Origin: JAMBLL01 sp964460075
GTDB taxonomy: Bacteria > Actinomycetota > Acidimicrobiia > Spongiisociales > UBA5794
Direction of reading: 5' to 3'
DNA length: 64,000 nt
Assembly (NCBI GenBank): GCA_964460075.1
Contig: CAYWPC010000007.1
Location: 24,768 to 88,767 of the forward strand
Shown: piece by piece, positions 28,166 to 37,434 of the stretch
Layout: the number at the start of each line of letters is the position of its first letter
Numbering within the stretch: the stretch's first letter is position 1
Program-made: the position numbers and the translations under genes
The notes under the pieces: model-generated
Databases searched by the model: none
Told to the model about the DNA's origin: nothing
What the model saw: only the letters and a program-made list of their open reading frames with translations

Positions 28166-29395
28166 ATGACAGACTTCACGATCAGGCCGGTCACCGCTGA
28201 GGAATACCCGACCTTTGTCACTGCGCTCGTCGAGGGCTTCTCGGACGATGTGCCATCGGACACCTTCACCGACAATATCAGAGTCACGTTGCCCCCAGAG
28301 CGGACGTTGGCGGTGTTCGACGGTGGAGACATCGTCGCGACGTTCGGCTGGTACGACCTCGACCTCACGGTGCCTGGTGGCACGGTCAAGATGGAGGGAA
28401 CAACGGTCGTGACGGTGTTTCCGACACATCGGCGAATGGGCCTTTTGCGTGACATGATGCGTCTTCACCTGGACGATGCCGTGGAGAATGGCTATCCGAT
28501 CGCGGGGCTGTGGGCATCAGAGAGCAACATTTACGGCCGGTTCGGATACGGGGTGGCGACCTACGGCAACACGGTCACGATGGATGGTCCACGCATCGCC
28601 TTTCGAGAGGACGTTCCCGTGGAGAGAGTTCGGCGCATTCAGCGGGACGGCGCCAGCAAGATTCTGTCTCCGATATTTGACCGTGTGTGCTCTTCGACAC
28701 CTGGCATGTTTGCGCGCGATGAGACCTGGTGGGTCAGCGAGATCCTCAAGGATGAGGAGTGGATGAAGAAGGGAAGGACGTCGCATCGCCACGTCGTCCA
28801 TGACGGTCGCGATGGGCCGGATGGATACGCCATCTACCGGCAGAAGGCGAGCGAGAGCGAGGACGGCCACGCCGATGGGACGGTCAGCGTGGTCGAGATC
28901 ATTGCAGATTCGCCGTTGGCGGAAGCGTCGCTGTGGTCGTATCTCACCAGGGTGGATGGCTCACCGAACGTCAGATCGTGGAATGTTCCGCTCGATCATC
29001 GGCTCCCGATGATGGTCACAGAGCCACGGAGGGTCCGGGTCGTCTCGGCGTTCGACGCATTGTGGGTGCGGATTCTCGATGTGGTGGTGGCTCTCGAGTC
29101 GAGGACATACGAGGCCGATGGAGTCGTGGTGTTTTCGGTTGTCGACCCATTCAGGCCAGGGACCGCAGGAATCTACAGCCTGAGCGTGGTCGACGGTATC
29201 GGTACGTGTGAGCGGTCGGACGCAGAGCCGATGATTGACGTTGACATCGATGTTCTCGGTGCCTTGTATCTGGGAGCTGGACGCACGACCGGGTATGAAG
29301 CGGCAAACCGGATTCGTGGTTCTCGCACAGCTATTGATGTGTTTGACAGGATGTTTCGCACAGCGAACCAGCCCTGGTGCAACCAGGTCTTTTAG
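28166..29395 (+). CDS. Eis-family GNAT N-acetyltransferase
   Basis: 409 aa, the full Eis layout: N-terminal GNAT (TVVTVFPTHRRMGLLRDMM acetyl-CoA loop), NIYGRFGYGVAT with the general-acid Tyr, a second GNAT-like domain and a C-terminal SCP2-like domain ending WCNQVF, whose terminal carboxylate is the catalytic base in Eis enzymes. Family members acetylate aminoglycosides or lysines at multiple positions; the natural substrate here is unknown. Ends at palindrome copy 2. Confidence 0.9.
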   Translation: MTDFTIRPVTAEEYPTFVTALVEGFSDDVPSDTFTDNIRVTLPPERTLAVFDGGDIVATFGWYDLDLTVPGGTVKMEGTTVVTVFPTHRRMGLLRDMMRLHLDDAVENGYPIAGLWASESNIYGRFGYGVATYGNTVTMDGPRIAFREDVPVERVRRIQRDGASKILSPIFDRVCSSTPGMFARDETWWVSEILKDEEWMKKGRTSHRHVVHDGRDGPDGYAIYRQKASESEDGHADGTVSVVEIIADSPLAEASLWSYLTRVDGSPNVRSWNVPLDHRLPMMVTEPRRVRVVSAFDALWVRILDVVVALESRTYEADGVVVFSVVDPFRPGTAGIYSLSVVDGIGTCERSDAEPMIDVDIDVLGALYLGAGRTTGYEAANRIRGSRTAIDVFDRMFRTANQPWCNQVF

Positions 29396-29409
29396 CCAAC
29401 TCGCACGCA

Positions 29410-29473
29410 CTCCCACACGTCTTGCGTAGATTTCCGCAACATGTTGCGGAAATCTACGCAAGACGTGTGGGAG
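29410..29473. repeat. 64-bp perfect intergenic palindrome (copy 2)
   Basis: Two 32-nt arms meeting at 29441/29442 without a loop; core CCGCAACATGTTGCGG, outer arm CTTGCGTAGATTT. It lies between the convergent GNAT and TusA genes and should fold into a strong hairpin terminating both, though no T-run follows. Core shared with copy 3 at 38842; outer CTTGCGTA shared with copy 1. Confidence 0.9.
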
Positions 29474-29483
29474 GGACGGGTGC

Positions 29484-29732
29484 TCAGCCCTTCTCGATCC
29501 AAAACACCTGCGTGGTGTCCCTGTTTTCGGTCTTGACGAGGCGGTCGCCGCGCTGTCGGGCGAGGGCAGGGATGTCGGCGAGCGATCCGGGATCAGTGCA
29601 GATCAGCTCGAGTACCTGGCCCTTGTTCATCGTCTTGAGCGCAAGCGCCGCCTTGTACACCGGTAGCGGGCAGAGCAGCCCAGACGTGTCGAGGGTCACC
29701 GCAGCCGTGATGTCAGTCGATTTCGCAGTCAT
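29484..29732 (-). CDS. TusA/SirA-family sulfur-carrier protein
   Basis: 82 aa. Persulfide Cys21 in the motif GLLCPLPVYKAALAL, and the TusA fold end (residues 45-80). ATG 29732 has AAGGAGA upstream. 31 bp after the cysteine synthase gene, same strand, so both lie under the poly-Cys leader. TusA proteins pass persulfide sulfur between enzymes; here the link with cysteine synthesis suggests a sulfur-donor role (inference). Confidence 0.9.
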   Translation of the reverse strand: MTAKSTDITAAVTLDTSGLLCPLPVYKAALALKTMNKGQVLELICTDPGSLADIPALARQRGDRLVKTENRDTTQVFWIEKG

Positions 29733-29763
29733 TACCTGTCTCTCCTTGTGTTCGTGTTCGCTC

Positions 29764-30753
29764 TCAGGCGGTCGGTATCCCGTCTGTTCCGAGCAGGTCC
29801 TTGAAATACGTCGTGTACTTGGCTCCACCATCAGGTGAGACACCAACGACGACACCATTCTCGAGATTCCCGTACGTTTCGATCGCGTGGGCGATCGCTC
29901 CCGTTGATGGCCCGACGAGCAATCCGTCTTGTCGATGGAGTCGAAGCGTCATCTCGTATGCCGGGTCGTCGCTCACGGTCACGACGTCATCGATCACGCT
30001 CCAGTCGAGATTTCCCGGTTCCTTGGCCTCTGCGAAGCTCTTGAGGCCAGGGAGCCTGTGACCCTTGTCCGGTTCTATGGCGATAATCCGCACATCCGGG
30101 TTCCGCTCCTTCAGATACCGACCAACACCTGTGATCGTTCCACAGGTTCCGAAGCCTGCGAAGAAGGCGCTGACCTCGCCTGCGGTCTGTCTCCAGATCT
30201 CGGGCCCTGTGCCCTCATAGTGGGCGCGGACGTTCTCCGGATTCTCATACTGGTCAGGCATCACATAGCGCTCTCCGTCTTGGGAGGCTGCGAGGGATCG
30301 TGCAAGTGCGATTGCACCATCCTTGGGATGGTCCACGGGGCACAGGTCGTCAGGGGTCTCCCACACTTCCGCGCCGAGCATTCTCAGTATCGTCTTGGTC
30401 TCTTCCGGGACACCATCAGGAATGGTTATGGTGACCTTCGTGCCCCGTGCCGCACCGAGCGCAGCAAGAGCGATGGCGGTGTTACCTGACGATGCCTCGA
30501 CGATCTCTCGGTTCTCCAGCGCGCCACTCTCTGCCAGGCCTTCTATGAGGTAGGCGGCAGCGCGGTCCTTGATCGAGCCGAACGGGTTGAGCCACTCCAA
30601 CTTGAGATACACGTTGTCGGCCGATATGGCGTTGCGCACCCGCACCAAGGGCGTGGGGTTGTCGACATCTGGGAGCAGATCTCGGATGTCCTCGTATCTG
30701 CGCAACGAGCGATCCGACCGTTTGGCCTTGGTTGGCAATGCATCGATGGTCAT
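29764..30753 (-). CDS. PLP-dependent cysteine synthase family protein
   Basis: 329 aa fold-type II PLP enzyme. Schiff-base Lys62 in NPFGSIKDRAA, substrate loop EASSGNTAIA (87-96), phosphate loop GFGTCGTITGVGRYL and SPDGGAKYTTYF near the C-terminus. It is CysK/CysM-like; whether it uses O-acetylserine, O-phosphoserine or another acceptor is not visible. ATG 30753 follows AGGAGA at 8 nt. The upstream leader peptide with Cys-Cys-Cys and a terminator hairpin indicates control by cysteine supply. Confidence 0.9.
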   Translation of the reverse strand: MTIDALPTKAKRSDRSLRRYEDIRDLLPDVDNPTPLVRVRNAISADNVYLKLEWLNPFGSIKDRAAAYLIEGLAESGALENREIVEASSGNTAIALAALGAARGTKVTITIPDGVPEETKTILRMLGAEVWETPDDLCPVDHPKDGAIALARSLAASQDGERYVMPDQYENPENVRAHYEGTGPEIWRQTAGEVSAFFAGFGTCGTITGVGRYLKERNPDVRIIAIEPDKGHRLPGLKSFAEAKEPGNLDWSVIDDVVTVSDDPAYEMTLRLHRQDGLLVGPSTGAIAHAIETYGNLENGVVVGVSPDGGAKYTTYFKDLLGTDGIPTA

Positions 30754-30776
30754 GAAAGGACATCTCCTGTCTCAAT

Positions 30777-30798
30777 AAAAAGGACCCGCTCGGGCGGG
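30777..30798 (-). terminator. Intrinsic terminator/attenuator before the cysteine synthase gene
   Basis: On the minus strand CCCGC-CCGA-GCGGG (30798-30785) forms a 5-bp GC stem with a tetraloop, followed by TCC and TTTTT (30781-30777). It lies about 50 nt after the leader peptide stop and 24 nt before the cysteine synthase ATG. A second CCCGCCCG just upstream (about 30803-30812) could pair alternatively with GCGGG, giving an anti-terminator choice. Confidence 0.6.
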
Positions 30799-30844
30799 GC
30801 GCCGGGCGGGTAGTGAAGGTCGTTGGGCTAGATCGATGTGAAAG

Positions 30845-30910
30845 CTAAGAACCTCCGCGCGCGGCTATGTCGGTACAACAACACATCGCGCTGCGAGAAG
30901 AGAGGTCCAT
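30845..30910 (-). CDS. Poly-cysteine leader peptide (putative attenuator uORF)
   Basis: 21 codons, ATG at 30910 to TAG at 30845. Codons 10-12 are TGT TGT TGT, encoding Cys-Cys-Cys (30883-30875). It lies upstream of the cysteine synthase/tusA operon, on the same strand, and is followed by a terminator-like hairpin. Poly-Cys short ORFs acting as cysteine-responsive attenuators are known in mycobacteria, where they are often leaderless; here a TATCAT box ends 10 nt before the ATG. Ribosome stalling at scarce Cys-tRNA would favour read-through (inference). Confidence 0.7.
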   Translation of the reverse strand: MDLSSRSAMCCCTDIAARGGS

Positions 30911-30920
30911 GATGCAGCGA

Positions 30921-30951
30921 ATGATAGCGAGCTGTTCGGTTCGATTGTCCG
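30921..30951 (-). promoter_or_regulatory. Putative promoter of the leader peptide/cysteine synthase operon
   Basis: -10 TATCAT (30926-30921) and a weak -35 CGGACA (30951-30946) with a 19-nt spacer on the minus strand. Initiation 7-10 nt downstream would put the transcript start at or within a few nt of the leader peptide ATG. Confidence 0.4.
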
Positions 30952-31133
30952 AATTGTGCGGTTGAGGTCGAATCTGCTCTGTCGACTCTTCGATGAGGCA
31001 TGCTGGATTCGCTCCGTGGCAAGCCGTGTACTCTGGAGCGCTCCCAGGGGAGGTCAGCCTCTGGGCGCGCCCACCCGCTGTTTGGGAGGCGCTGGACGTG
31101 AGGCGAGGAAGTATGGGCAGGGAGCACCCCAAC

Positions 31134-34100
31134 ATGGCAGAGACCGGAGGTCTCTACCACGCTGCCCTCGATCACGATTCGTGCGGAATCGGTTTCGTTG
31201 CAGACATCAAGGGCCGCAGGAGCCACCAGATCGTCGCTCAGGGGCTCACCGTGCTCGCGAATCTGACGCACCGCGGTGCCGTTGGGGCCGACCCGCTAGC
31301 CGGTGACGGCGCAGGAATGTTGTTGCAGATACCAGACGGGTTCTTACGGCCAGAGATGCTGGATCTTGGGATCGACCTCCCACCTGCAGGCACGTACGGA
31401 GTTGGGCTCGTCTTCCTGCCACAGGATCCCGCAGACCGGATCGCATGTGAGGACCTCCTCACTGAGCTGGTGGTTCGCGAGGGTCAGCAGCTCTTGGGAT
31501 GGCGTGACGTTCCTGTCGACTCGTCATGTCTCGGTGAAAGTGTCAAGCCGATCGAGCCGGTGATTCGTCAACTATTCATCGGTCGTGGTGGAGACATCGT
31601 CGATGCAGACCATTTCGAGCGCAAGCTCTTCGTGATTCGCAAACAGGCCCACATTCTGTTGGGTAAACGCGACAGAGATCTCATGGATAGGGGCAGGTTC
31701 TACGTCACGTCGATGTCGGCGAGGACGATTACGTATAAGGGCATGATGCTCGCTGAGAACCTTGCGACGTATTACAAGGATCTTGCGGACGAACGGATCG
31801 AGTCGGCTCTGGCGCTTGTCCACCAACGGTTCTCAACGAACACGTCCCCGTCGTGGCGTCTTGCTCAGCCGTTCCGCTATCTGTGCCACAACGGCGAGAT
31901 CAACACGGTTCAGGGGAACGTCAACTGGATGATGGCTCGCAGGCAGAACATGTCCTCTGACATCATCGGTGACGACCTCGAGAAGCTGTGGCCCCTGATT
32001 GGTGACGGGTCGTCAGACTCCGCAACGTTCGACAACGCGCTCGAATTGCTGCTCGCCGGCGGCTACTCCCTCGGTCACGCAATGATGCTGATGATCCCAG
32101 AGGCTTGGGCAGACAACCCGCTGATGGACAGAGGCCGCAAAGCCTTCTACGAATATCATGCAGCGCTCATGGAGCCGTGGGACGGGCCTGCGGCCGTGGC
32201 ATTCACCGACGGTAGGCAGATCGGGGCGACCCTCGATCGAAACGGGCTACGTCCCGCCCGCTACTTCATCACGGACGACGACCTGGTCGTTATGGCATCC
32301 GAGATGGGTGTGCTCGACATTCCAGAGGAGAAGATCGTCAAGAAGTGGCGACTCCAGCCGGGCAAGATGCTGCTGATCGACCTCGAACAGGGTCGGATCA
32401 TCGACGACGCGGAGCTCAAGGACTCCCTCTCTGGTGCTAAGCCCTACCAGCAGTGGCTCGACGAAACACAGATACACATCGCCGCGCTCCCGCCGGAGGT
32501 CGCGGCCATGGGTCCAGACAAAGCAACGCTGGAGACAGCGCAGAAGGCATTCGGCTACACCAGGGAGGACATCGAGTTCTTCCTGAAACCAATGGCATCC
32601 CACGGGATGGATCCGATCGGTTCGATGGGCCGTGACACGCCCCCCGCCGTGCTGTCGGACCGCCCCAAGATGCTGTACGACTACTTCAAGGAGAGATTCG
32701 CACAGGTCACCAACCCACCGATCGATCCGATCAGGGAGGAGACCGTGATGTCGCTCGTGTCTCTCATTGGTCCCCGCCCGAATCTGTTGGATCTCAACAC
32801 CGGCGGCACGCATAAGCGGCTTGAGGTAACCCATCCGATCCTCACGAACGTAGATTTGGAGCGTGTCCGACGTATCGAAAATCATGTGGACGACGCCTTC
32901 CGCACTCGCAAGCTGAGCATCTGCTACCCGGCGGGTGAAGGTGCTGCCGGCATGCGAGAGGCGTTGGAGCGGCTGTGCGACAAGGCGATTGAGACCGTGC
33001 GTGACGGTCGCAACATTCTCATCCTCTCGGACCGGTATCTCGAAGTTGATCGGATCGCCATTCCTGCGTTGCTGGCAACTGCGGCTGTTCACCACCACCT
33101 GATCAAGGCTGGGCTGCGCACCGAGGTGGGCCTGGTCGTCGAGACGGGCGAGGCGCGGCAGGTGCACGATTTCTGTCTCCTCGGCGGCTACGGCGCCGAA
33201 GCCATCAACCCGTATCTCGCATTCGACAGCATTCATGCCCTCGTTGACGAGCTTCCAGGTACGCCTTCGCCACAAGAAGCCGAGAGGCGGTACACCAACG
33301 CAATCAACAAGGGCATGCTCAAGGTGATGTCGAAAATGGGCATCTCCACGTTCCAGTCGTACTGCGGTGCGCAGATCTTCGATGCGATAGGTCTGAGCGA
33401 CGAATTCGTCGAACGGTATTTCACAGGCACGCCATCGGTCATCTCCGGTGTCGGCCTTGACGAGATCGCTGCCGAGACGGTGCGCCGGCACGATGCTGCC
33501 TTCGGCGCGACGACGCAGCGCTCCACCGGGCTCGACGTAGGAGGCGACTATGCGTTCCGACTCCGCGGCGAACAGCACGTTTGGACCCCAGAGACGATTT
33601 CGACCCTCCAGCACTCGGTTCGATCTGGTGACTACGAACTGTTCTGCGAGTACACCGCCATGGTCGACGACCAAACCCGCAAGCTGAAGAACTTACGGGG
33701 CCTCTTCGAGTTCGACTACGTCGAGGGGGCAATCCCTCTCGAGGAGGTGGAACCGGCGTCTGAGATCGTGAAACGGTTCGCTACCGGCGCCATGTCGTTC
33801 GGTTCGATCTCGTGGGAGGCGCACACCAACCTCGCGATCGCGATGAATCGGCTCGGCGCCAAGTCGAATACCGGTGAGGGCGGGGAGGAACCGAGCAGGT
33901 TCGCGCCGTTGGAGAACGGCGACTCGATGCGCTCGGCAGTCAAACAAGTCGCATCCGGTCGATTCGGCGTGACCACAGAGTACCTGGTGAACGCCGACGA
34001 CATTCAGATCAAGATGGCTCAGGGAGCCAAGCCGGGTGAGGGTGGCCAACTGCCAGGCCACAAGGTGAACGAGTGGATCGCTGCGGTGCGTCACTCAACA

Positions 34101-35723
34101 CCAGGCGTCGGCTTGATCTCGCCCCCGCCGCACCACGACATCTACTCGATCGAGGACCTCAAGCAACTCATTCTCGACCTCAAGAACGTCAACCCGAGCG
34201 CCCGCATCAGTGTGAAGCTCGTCTCAGAGGTTGGCGTTGGCACCATCGCGGCAGGTGTTGCCAAGGCGTATGCCGATCACGTGCTGATCTCGGGCAACGA
34301 GGGCGGCACCGGTGCGAGCCCTCTCACATCGGTGATGCAGGCGGGGTCGCACTGGGAGATCGGACTCGCCGAAGCACATCAGACCTTGGTGGCGAATGGG
34401 CTGCGTGGCCGCATCGCGGTCCAAACAGACGGTGGCATCCGCACGGGCCGTGACGTTGTGATTGCTGCGCTCCTCGGAGCCGACGAGGTTGGTTTCGGCA
34501 CGGCGGCTCTCATCTCTCAGGGGTGCATCCTGGTACGAAAGTGCCACCTCAACACCTGTCCTGTGGGCGTCGCGACGCAAGACCCTGAGCTTCGCAAACT
34601 GTTTCCCGGCACCCCGGAGCACGTCGTTAACTTTTTCATGTTCATCGCCGAGCAGACGCGCAGGATCATGGCCGAATTGGGCTTCCGCAGCTACGCCGAG
34701 ATGATTGGCCAAACAGATCGCTTGCGTGTGAAGGGTGCGATCGAGCATTGGAAAGCGCGAGGCCTCGACTTCTCCAAGGTTCTGTTCAAGCCCCAGCCGC
34801 CGCCAGGTGTCGCGACGAGCAACACAGAGAAGCAACGTCACACGCTCCAGCGCGCACTCGACAACGGCCTCATCCTTGAGGCGATGCCTGCCCTCGAGAC
34901 AGGGCAGGCAGTGTCGATCGAGCGTTCGATCAGTAACACGAACCTTGCCGTCGGTGCGATGCTCTCGGGCGAGGTTGCCCGTAGGTACGGGCATGCCGGC
35001 CTGCGCGATGACACCATCCACATCGCGTTGCGCGGAACTGCTGGGCAGAGCTTCGGGGCATGGCTGGCACGCGGTGTCACGCTGCATCTCGAAGGCGATG
35101 CCAACGACTACGTCGGCAAGGGCTTGTCCGGTGGCCGCATCGTGATCGAAGCAGAGCCTGCGGGGCCGACCGTCCCCCGAGAGAATGTCATCATTGGCAA
35201 CACGGTGCTCTACGGCGCCATATCTGGCGACTGCTACTTCAACGGTGGAGCAGGGGAGCGCTTCGCCGTCCGCAACTCTGGTGCGATCGCCGTCGTCGAA
35301 CGTATTGGTGACCATGGCTGTGAGTACATGACGGGTGGATGTGTCGTGGTGATCGGCAAGGCTGGTAGGAACTTCGGCGCGGGGATGAGCGGAGGGATCG
35401 CGTACGTAATCGACGACGCCTCAGACTTCGAGCAACGAGTGAACCATCAGATGGTCGAAATCGAGAGGGTGACGATCGACGATGAGAGCCCTCACGGCCT
35501 CACTGACGACCCCACTCCTGAGGAACTTCTCGCCGATCCTTTGAGCCATGACGTATGGCGACTCAGAACGCTCATAGCGCGCCATGGTCGCCTGACGAAC
35601 AGTTCGAGGGCTCACGAGATTCTCGACAACTTCGAGGAGTATTTGCCTCGGTTCTACAAGGTCGTGCCGATCGAGTACCGCAGGGCACTTGAGGAGCGTC
35701 GCACGACGGTTGCGAGCGCGTGA
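31134..35723 (+). CDS. gltB: Glutamate synthase large subunit
   Basis: 1529 aa from ATG 31134; an ATG at 31113 preceded by GAGGAAGT is an alternative. The N-terminal glutaminase nucleophile is Cys17 (DHDSCGIGFVAD), exposed after propeptide removal. Then the central domain, the FMN-binding synthase domain (SPPPHHDIYSIEDL, GNEGGTGASPLTS), the 3Fe-4S Cys cluster CHLNTCPVGVATQD and the GXGXG C-terminal beta-helix. It makes glutamate from glutamine and 2-oxoglutarate with GltD. Divergent from the cysteine leader, with a 223-bp gap. Confidence 0.96.
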   Translation: MAETGGLYHAALDHDSCGIGFVADIKGRRSHQIVAQGLTVLANLTHRGAVGADPLAGDGAGMLLQIPDGFLRPEMLDLGIDLPPAGTYGVGLVFLPQDPADRIACEDLLTELVVREGQQLLGWRDVPVDSSCLGESVKPIEPVIRQLFIGRGGDIVDADHFERKLFVIRKQAHILLGKRDRDLMDRGRFYVTSMSARTITYKGMMLAENLATYYKDLADERIESALALVHQRFSTNTSPSWRLAQPFRYLCHNGEINTVQGNVNWMMARRQNMSSDIIGDDLEKLWPLIGDGSSDSATFDNALELLLAGGYSLGHAMMLMIPEAWADNPLMDRGRKAFYEYHAALMEPWDGPAAVAFTDGRQIGATLDRNGLRPARYFITDDDLVVMASEMGVLDIPEEKIVKKWRLQPGKMLLIDLEQGRIIDDAELKDSLSGAKPYQQWLDETQIHIAALPPEVAAMGPDKATLETAQKAFGYTREDIEFFLKPMASHGMDPIGSMGRDTPPAVLSDRPKMLYDYFKERFAQVTNPPIDPIREETVMSLVSLIGPRPNLLDLNTGGTHKRLEVTHPILTNVDLERVRRIENHVDDAFRTRKLSICYPAGEGAAGMREALERLCDKAIETVRDGRNILILSDRYLEVDRIAIPALLATAAVHHHLIKAGLRTEVGLVVETGEARQVHDFCLLGGYGAEAINPYLAFDSIHALVDELPGTPSPQEAERRYTNAINKGMLKVMSKMGISTFQSYCGAQIFDAIGLSDEFVERYFTGTPSVISGVGLDEIAAETVRRHDAAFGATTQRSTGLDVGGDYAFRLRGEQHVWTPETISTLQHSVRSGDYELFCEYTAMVDDQTRKLKNLRGLFEFDYVEGAIPLEEVEPASEIVKRFATGAMSFGSISWEAHTNLAIAMNRLGAKSNTGEGGEEPSRFAPLENGDSMRSAVKQVASGRFGVTTEYLVNADDIQIKMAQGAKPGEGGQLPGHKVNEWIAAVRHSTPGVGLISPPPHHDIYSIEDLKQLILDLKNVNPSARISVKLVSEVGVGTIAAGVAKAYADHVLISGNEGGTGASPLTSVMQAGSHWEIGLAEAHQTLVANGLRGRIAVQTDGGIRTGRDVVIAALLGADEVGFGTAALISQGCILVRKCHLNTCPVGVATQDPELRKLFPGTPEHVVNFFMFIAEQTRRIMAELGFRSYAEMIGQTDRLRVKGAIEHWKARGLDFSKVLFKPQPPPGVATSNTEKQRHTLQRALDNGLILEAMPALETGQAVSIERSISNTNLAVGAMLSGEVARRYGHAGLRDDTIHIALRGTAGQSFGAWLARGVTLHLEGDANDYVGKGLSGGRIVIEAEPAGPTVPRENVIIGNTVLYGAISGDCYFNGGAGERFAVRNSGAIAVVERIGDHGCEYMTGGCVVVIGKAGRNFGAGMSGGIAYVIDDASDFEQRVNHQMVEIERVTIDDESPHGLTDDPTPEELLADPLSHDVWRLRTLIARHGRLTNSSRAHEILDNFEEYLPRFYKVVPIEYRRALEERRTTVASA

Positions 35724-37162
35724 TGGGTGCACCGACGGGGTTCCGCGAGATCGAGCGCAGAGATCGTGGCAATCTGGATGTAGAGGAGCGAACCAAGAGC
35801 TACGCCGAGTTCTCGATTCCGCTCACCGACGAATCGGTTTCATCCCAGGGCGCTCGGTGTATCGATTGTGGTGTCCCGTACTGTCATTTCGGCTGTCCTG
35901 TTGACAACATCATCCCCGACTGGAACACCCTCGTGAACCGCGGCAGTTGGCGCGAAGCCATAGACGTGCTGCACTCGACGAACAACTTCCCTGAATTCAC
36001 CGGTCGGGTCTGCCCCGCGCCGTGTGAGGAAGCGTGCACGCTCAACCTGCACGATGCCCCGGTGACGATCAAGACGATCGAGTACTCAATCATCGAGAAG
36101 GCGTGGCAGAATCGCTGGATTGAGCCACAGATACCTGGCAGGCACACAGACAGGCGCGTCGCGGTGATCGGGTCGGGACCGTCCGGTCTCGCAGCAGCTC
36201 AGCAACTTGCTCGCGCTGGTCACAGGGTCGATGTGTTCGAGAAGCACGCCAAGATTGGCGGCCTCCTTCGGTATGGCATTCCCGATTTCAAGCTTGCCAA
36301 GTCTGCGATCGACCGTCGCTTGGCGCAGATGCAGGCAGAGGGCGTCGAGTTTCGTGTCAACAGTCATGTTGGCGTGAACGTTCCCGTCGAGCGCCTCGTC
36401 AACGAGTTTGATGCTGTGGTGCTTGCCGCAGGATGTGAGAAGCCCCGCGATCTTTCGGTGCCAGGGAGGGGGCTTGCAGGCGTTCACTTCGCCATGGCAT
36501 TCTTGACGCAACAGAACCGAAGAGTTGGTCGAGAGTCTCTTGAGGGTCAGGAGCCGATCACCGCCGAAGGCAAGCATGTGGTCGTCATCGGCGGTGGAGA
36601 TACCGGCTCCGATTGCGTCGGTACCTCGATCCGGCAGGGAGCTGCCTCGGTGACACAACTCGAGCTGCTGCCTCGTCCCCCTGAGTTTCCCGACAAGATG
36701 CTGACGTGGCCGAACTGGCCGGCGAAGCTGCGAACGTCCACGTCGCATGAGGAGGGGTGCGAACGGCTGTGGTCTGTTTCGACGACAGCGTTCGTTGGTT
36801 CAAACGGGTGCGTCGAGACGTTGAGGGGTGTCGGCGTCGACTGGAGCCAGGGTGACGGTCCCACAACGATGAGAGAGATCGAAGGGACCGAGTTCGAGAT
36901 TCGAGCAGACCTCGTCCTGCTTGCAACAGGTTTCGTGAGTCCCGTTCATGATGGGCTTCTCGCACAACTCGGTGTTGATCTCGATCAGCGCGGCAATGTT
37001 GCGGCGAACGCAGACGACTACGGGACAAGCGTACGAGGTGTCTTCGCCGCAGGTGACGTGCGGCGTGGCCAGTCACTGGTCGTGTGGGCAATACGCGAGG
37101 GCAGGCGTTGTGCGAGGGCTGTCGACGAATTCTTGATGGGCCACAGTGATCTTCCCTGCTGA
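35723..37162 (+). CDS. gltD: Glutamate synthase small subunit
   Basis: 479 aa from ATG 35723, one base overlapping the gltB stop (TGATG). N-terminal 4Fe-4S ligands CIDCGVPYCHFGCPV and CPAPCEEACTLNL; FAD site VIGSGPSGLAAAQQLA; NADPH site VIGGGDTGSDCVG; second FAD motif GVFAAGDVRRGQS. It feeds electrons from NADPH to GltB. Complete and of usual length. Confidence 0.96.
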   Translation: MGAPTGFREIERRDRGNLDVEERTKSYAEFSIPLTDESVSSQGARCIDCGVPYCHFGCPVDNIIPDWNTLVNRGSWREAIDVLHSTNNFPEFTGRVCPAPCEEACTLNLHDAPVTIKTIEYSIIEKAWQNRWIEPQIPGRHTDRRVAVIGSGPSGLAAAQQLARAGHRVDVFEKHAKIGGLLRYGIPDFKLAKSAIDRRLAQMQAEGVEFRVNSHVGVNVPVERLVNEFDAVVLAAGCEKPRDLSVPGRGLAGVHFAMAFLTQQNRRVGRESLEGQEPITAEGKHVVVIGGGDTGSDCVGTSIRQGAASVTQLELLPRPPEFPDKMLTWPNWPAKLRTSTSHEEGCERLWSVSTTAFVGSNGCVETLRGVGVDWSQGDGPTTMREIEGTEFEIRADLVLLATGFVSPVHDGLLAQLGVDLDQRGNVAANADDYGTSVRGVFAAGDVRRGQSLVVWAIREGRRCARAVDEFLMGHSDLPC

Positions 37163-37434
37163 TCGGACGAGGATCACCGCGAACGAAACACGTCGATCAC
37201 GCGTGGCTCACGGCTCAATTCAGGAACATTCGGTGTAGCGAGAGCGTTATGTGAGTACGAGTTGCGGCTCTCCCGGGTGGCCCGGTCTTCCCCACTCCCA
37301 CTCGCAGCCACTCGGGTGAGTCGCACCAAGGTATCTGCTTCGTCCCACATTCTTGAGATTCGTGTAGTTGATGCTTCAGGAGCGGTTACACTTGTTTCAC
37401 CTAGCCGCGTAGTGCAATCTCGTGAGGAGTCATC
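37163..37434 (+). promoter_or_regulatory. gltD-sufB intergenic region with sufB promoter
   Basis: 272 bp. A small GC hairpin CCGGG-TGG-CCCGG (37273-37285) followed by TCTTCCCC may end gltBD transcription. TACACT at 37387-37392 is a candidate -10 for sufB, leaving a leader of about 35 nt with GAGGAG ahead of the GTG start. No known riboswitch or SufR-like site was recognised. Confidence 0.35.

Noticed and set aside
30993..31133. N-terminal extension of gltB
   Set aside because: Extra 47 residues precede the short propeptide expected before the Cys nucleophile and are not GltB-like; starts at 31113 or 31134 fit better.
32247..33674. 475-codon open frame on the minus strand opposite gltB
   Set aside because: Mirror of the GC-rich gltB codons; no recognisable domain, and gltB is intact through it. 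The same holds for 34224-35315 (minus).
37163..37434. Riboswitch or SufR operator before sufB
   Set aside because: No conserved riboswitch core was found; only a short GC hairpin and a -10-like box are visible.
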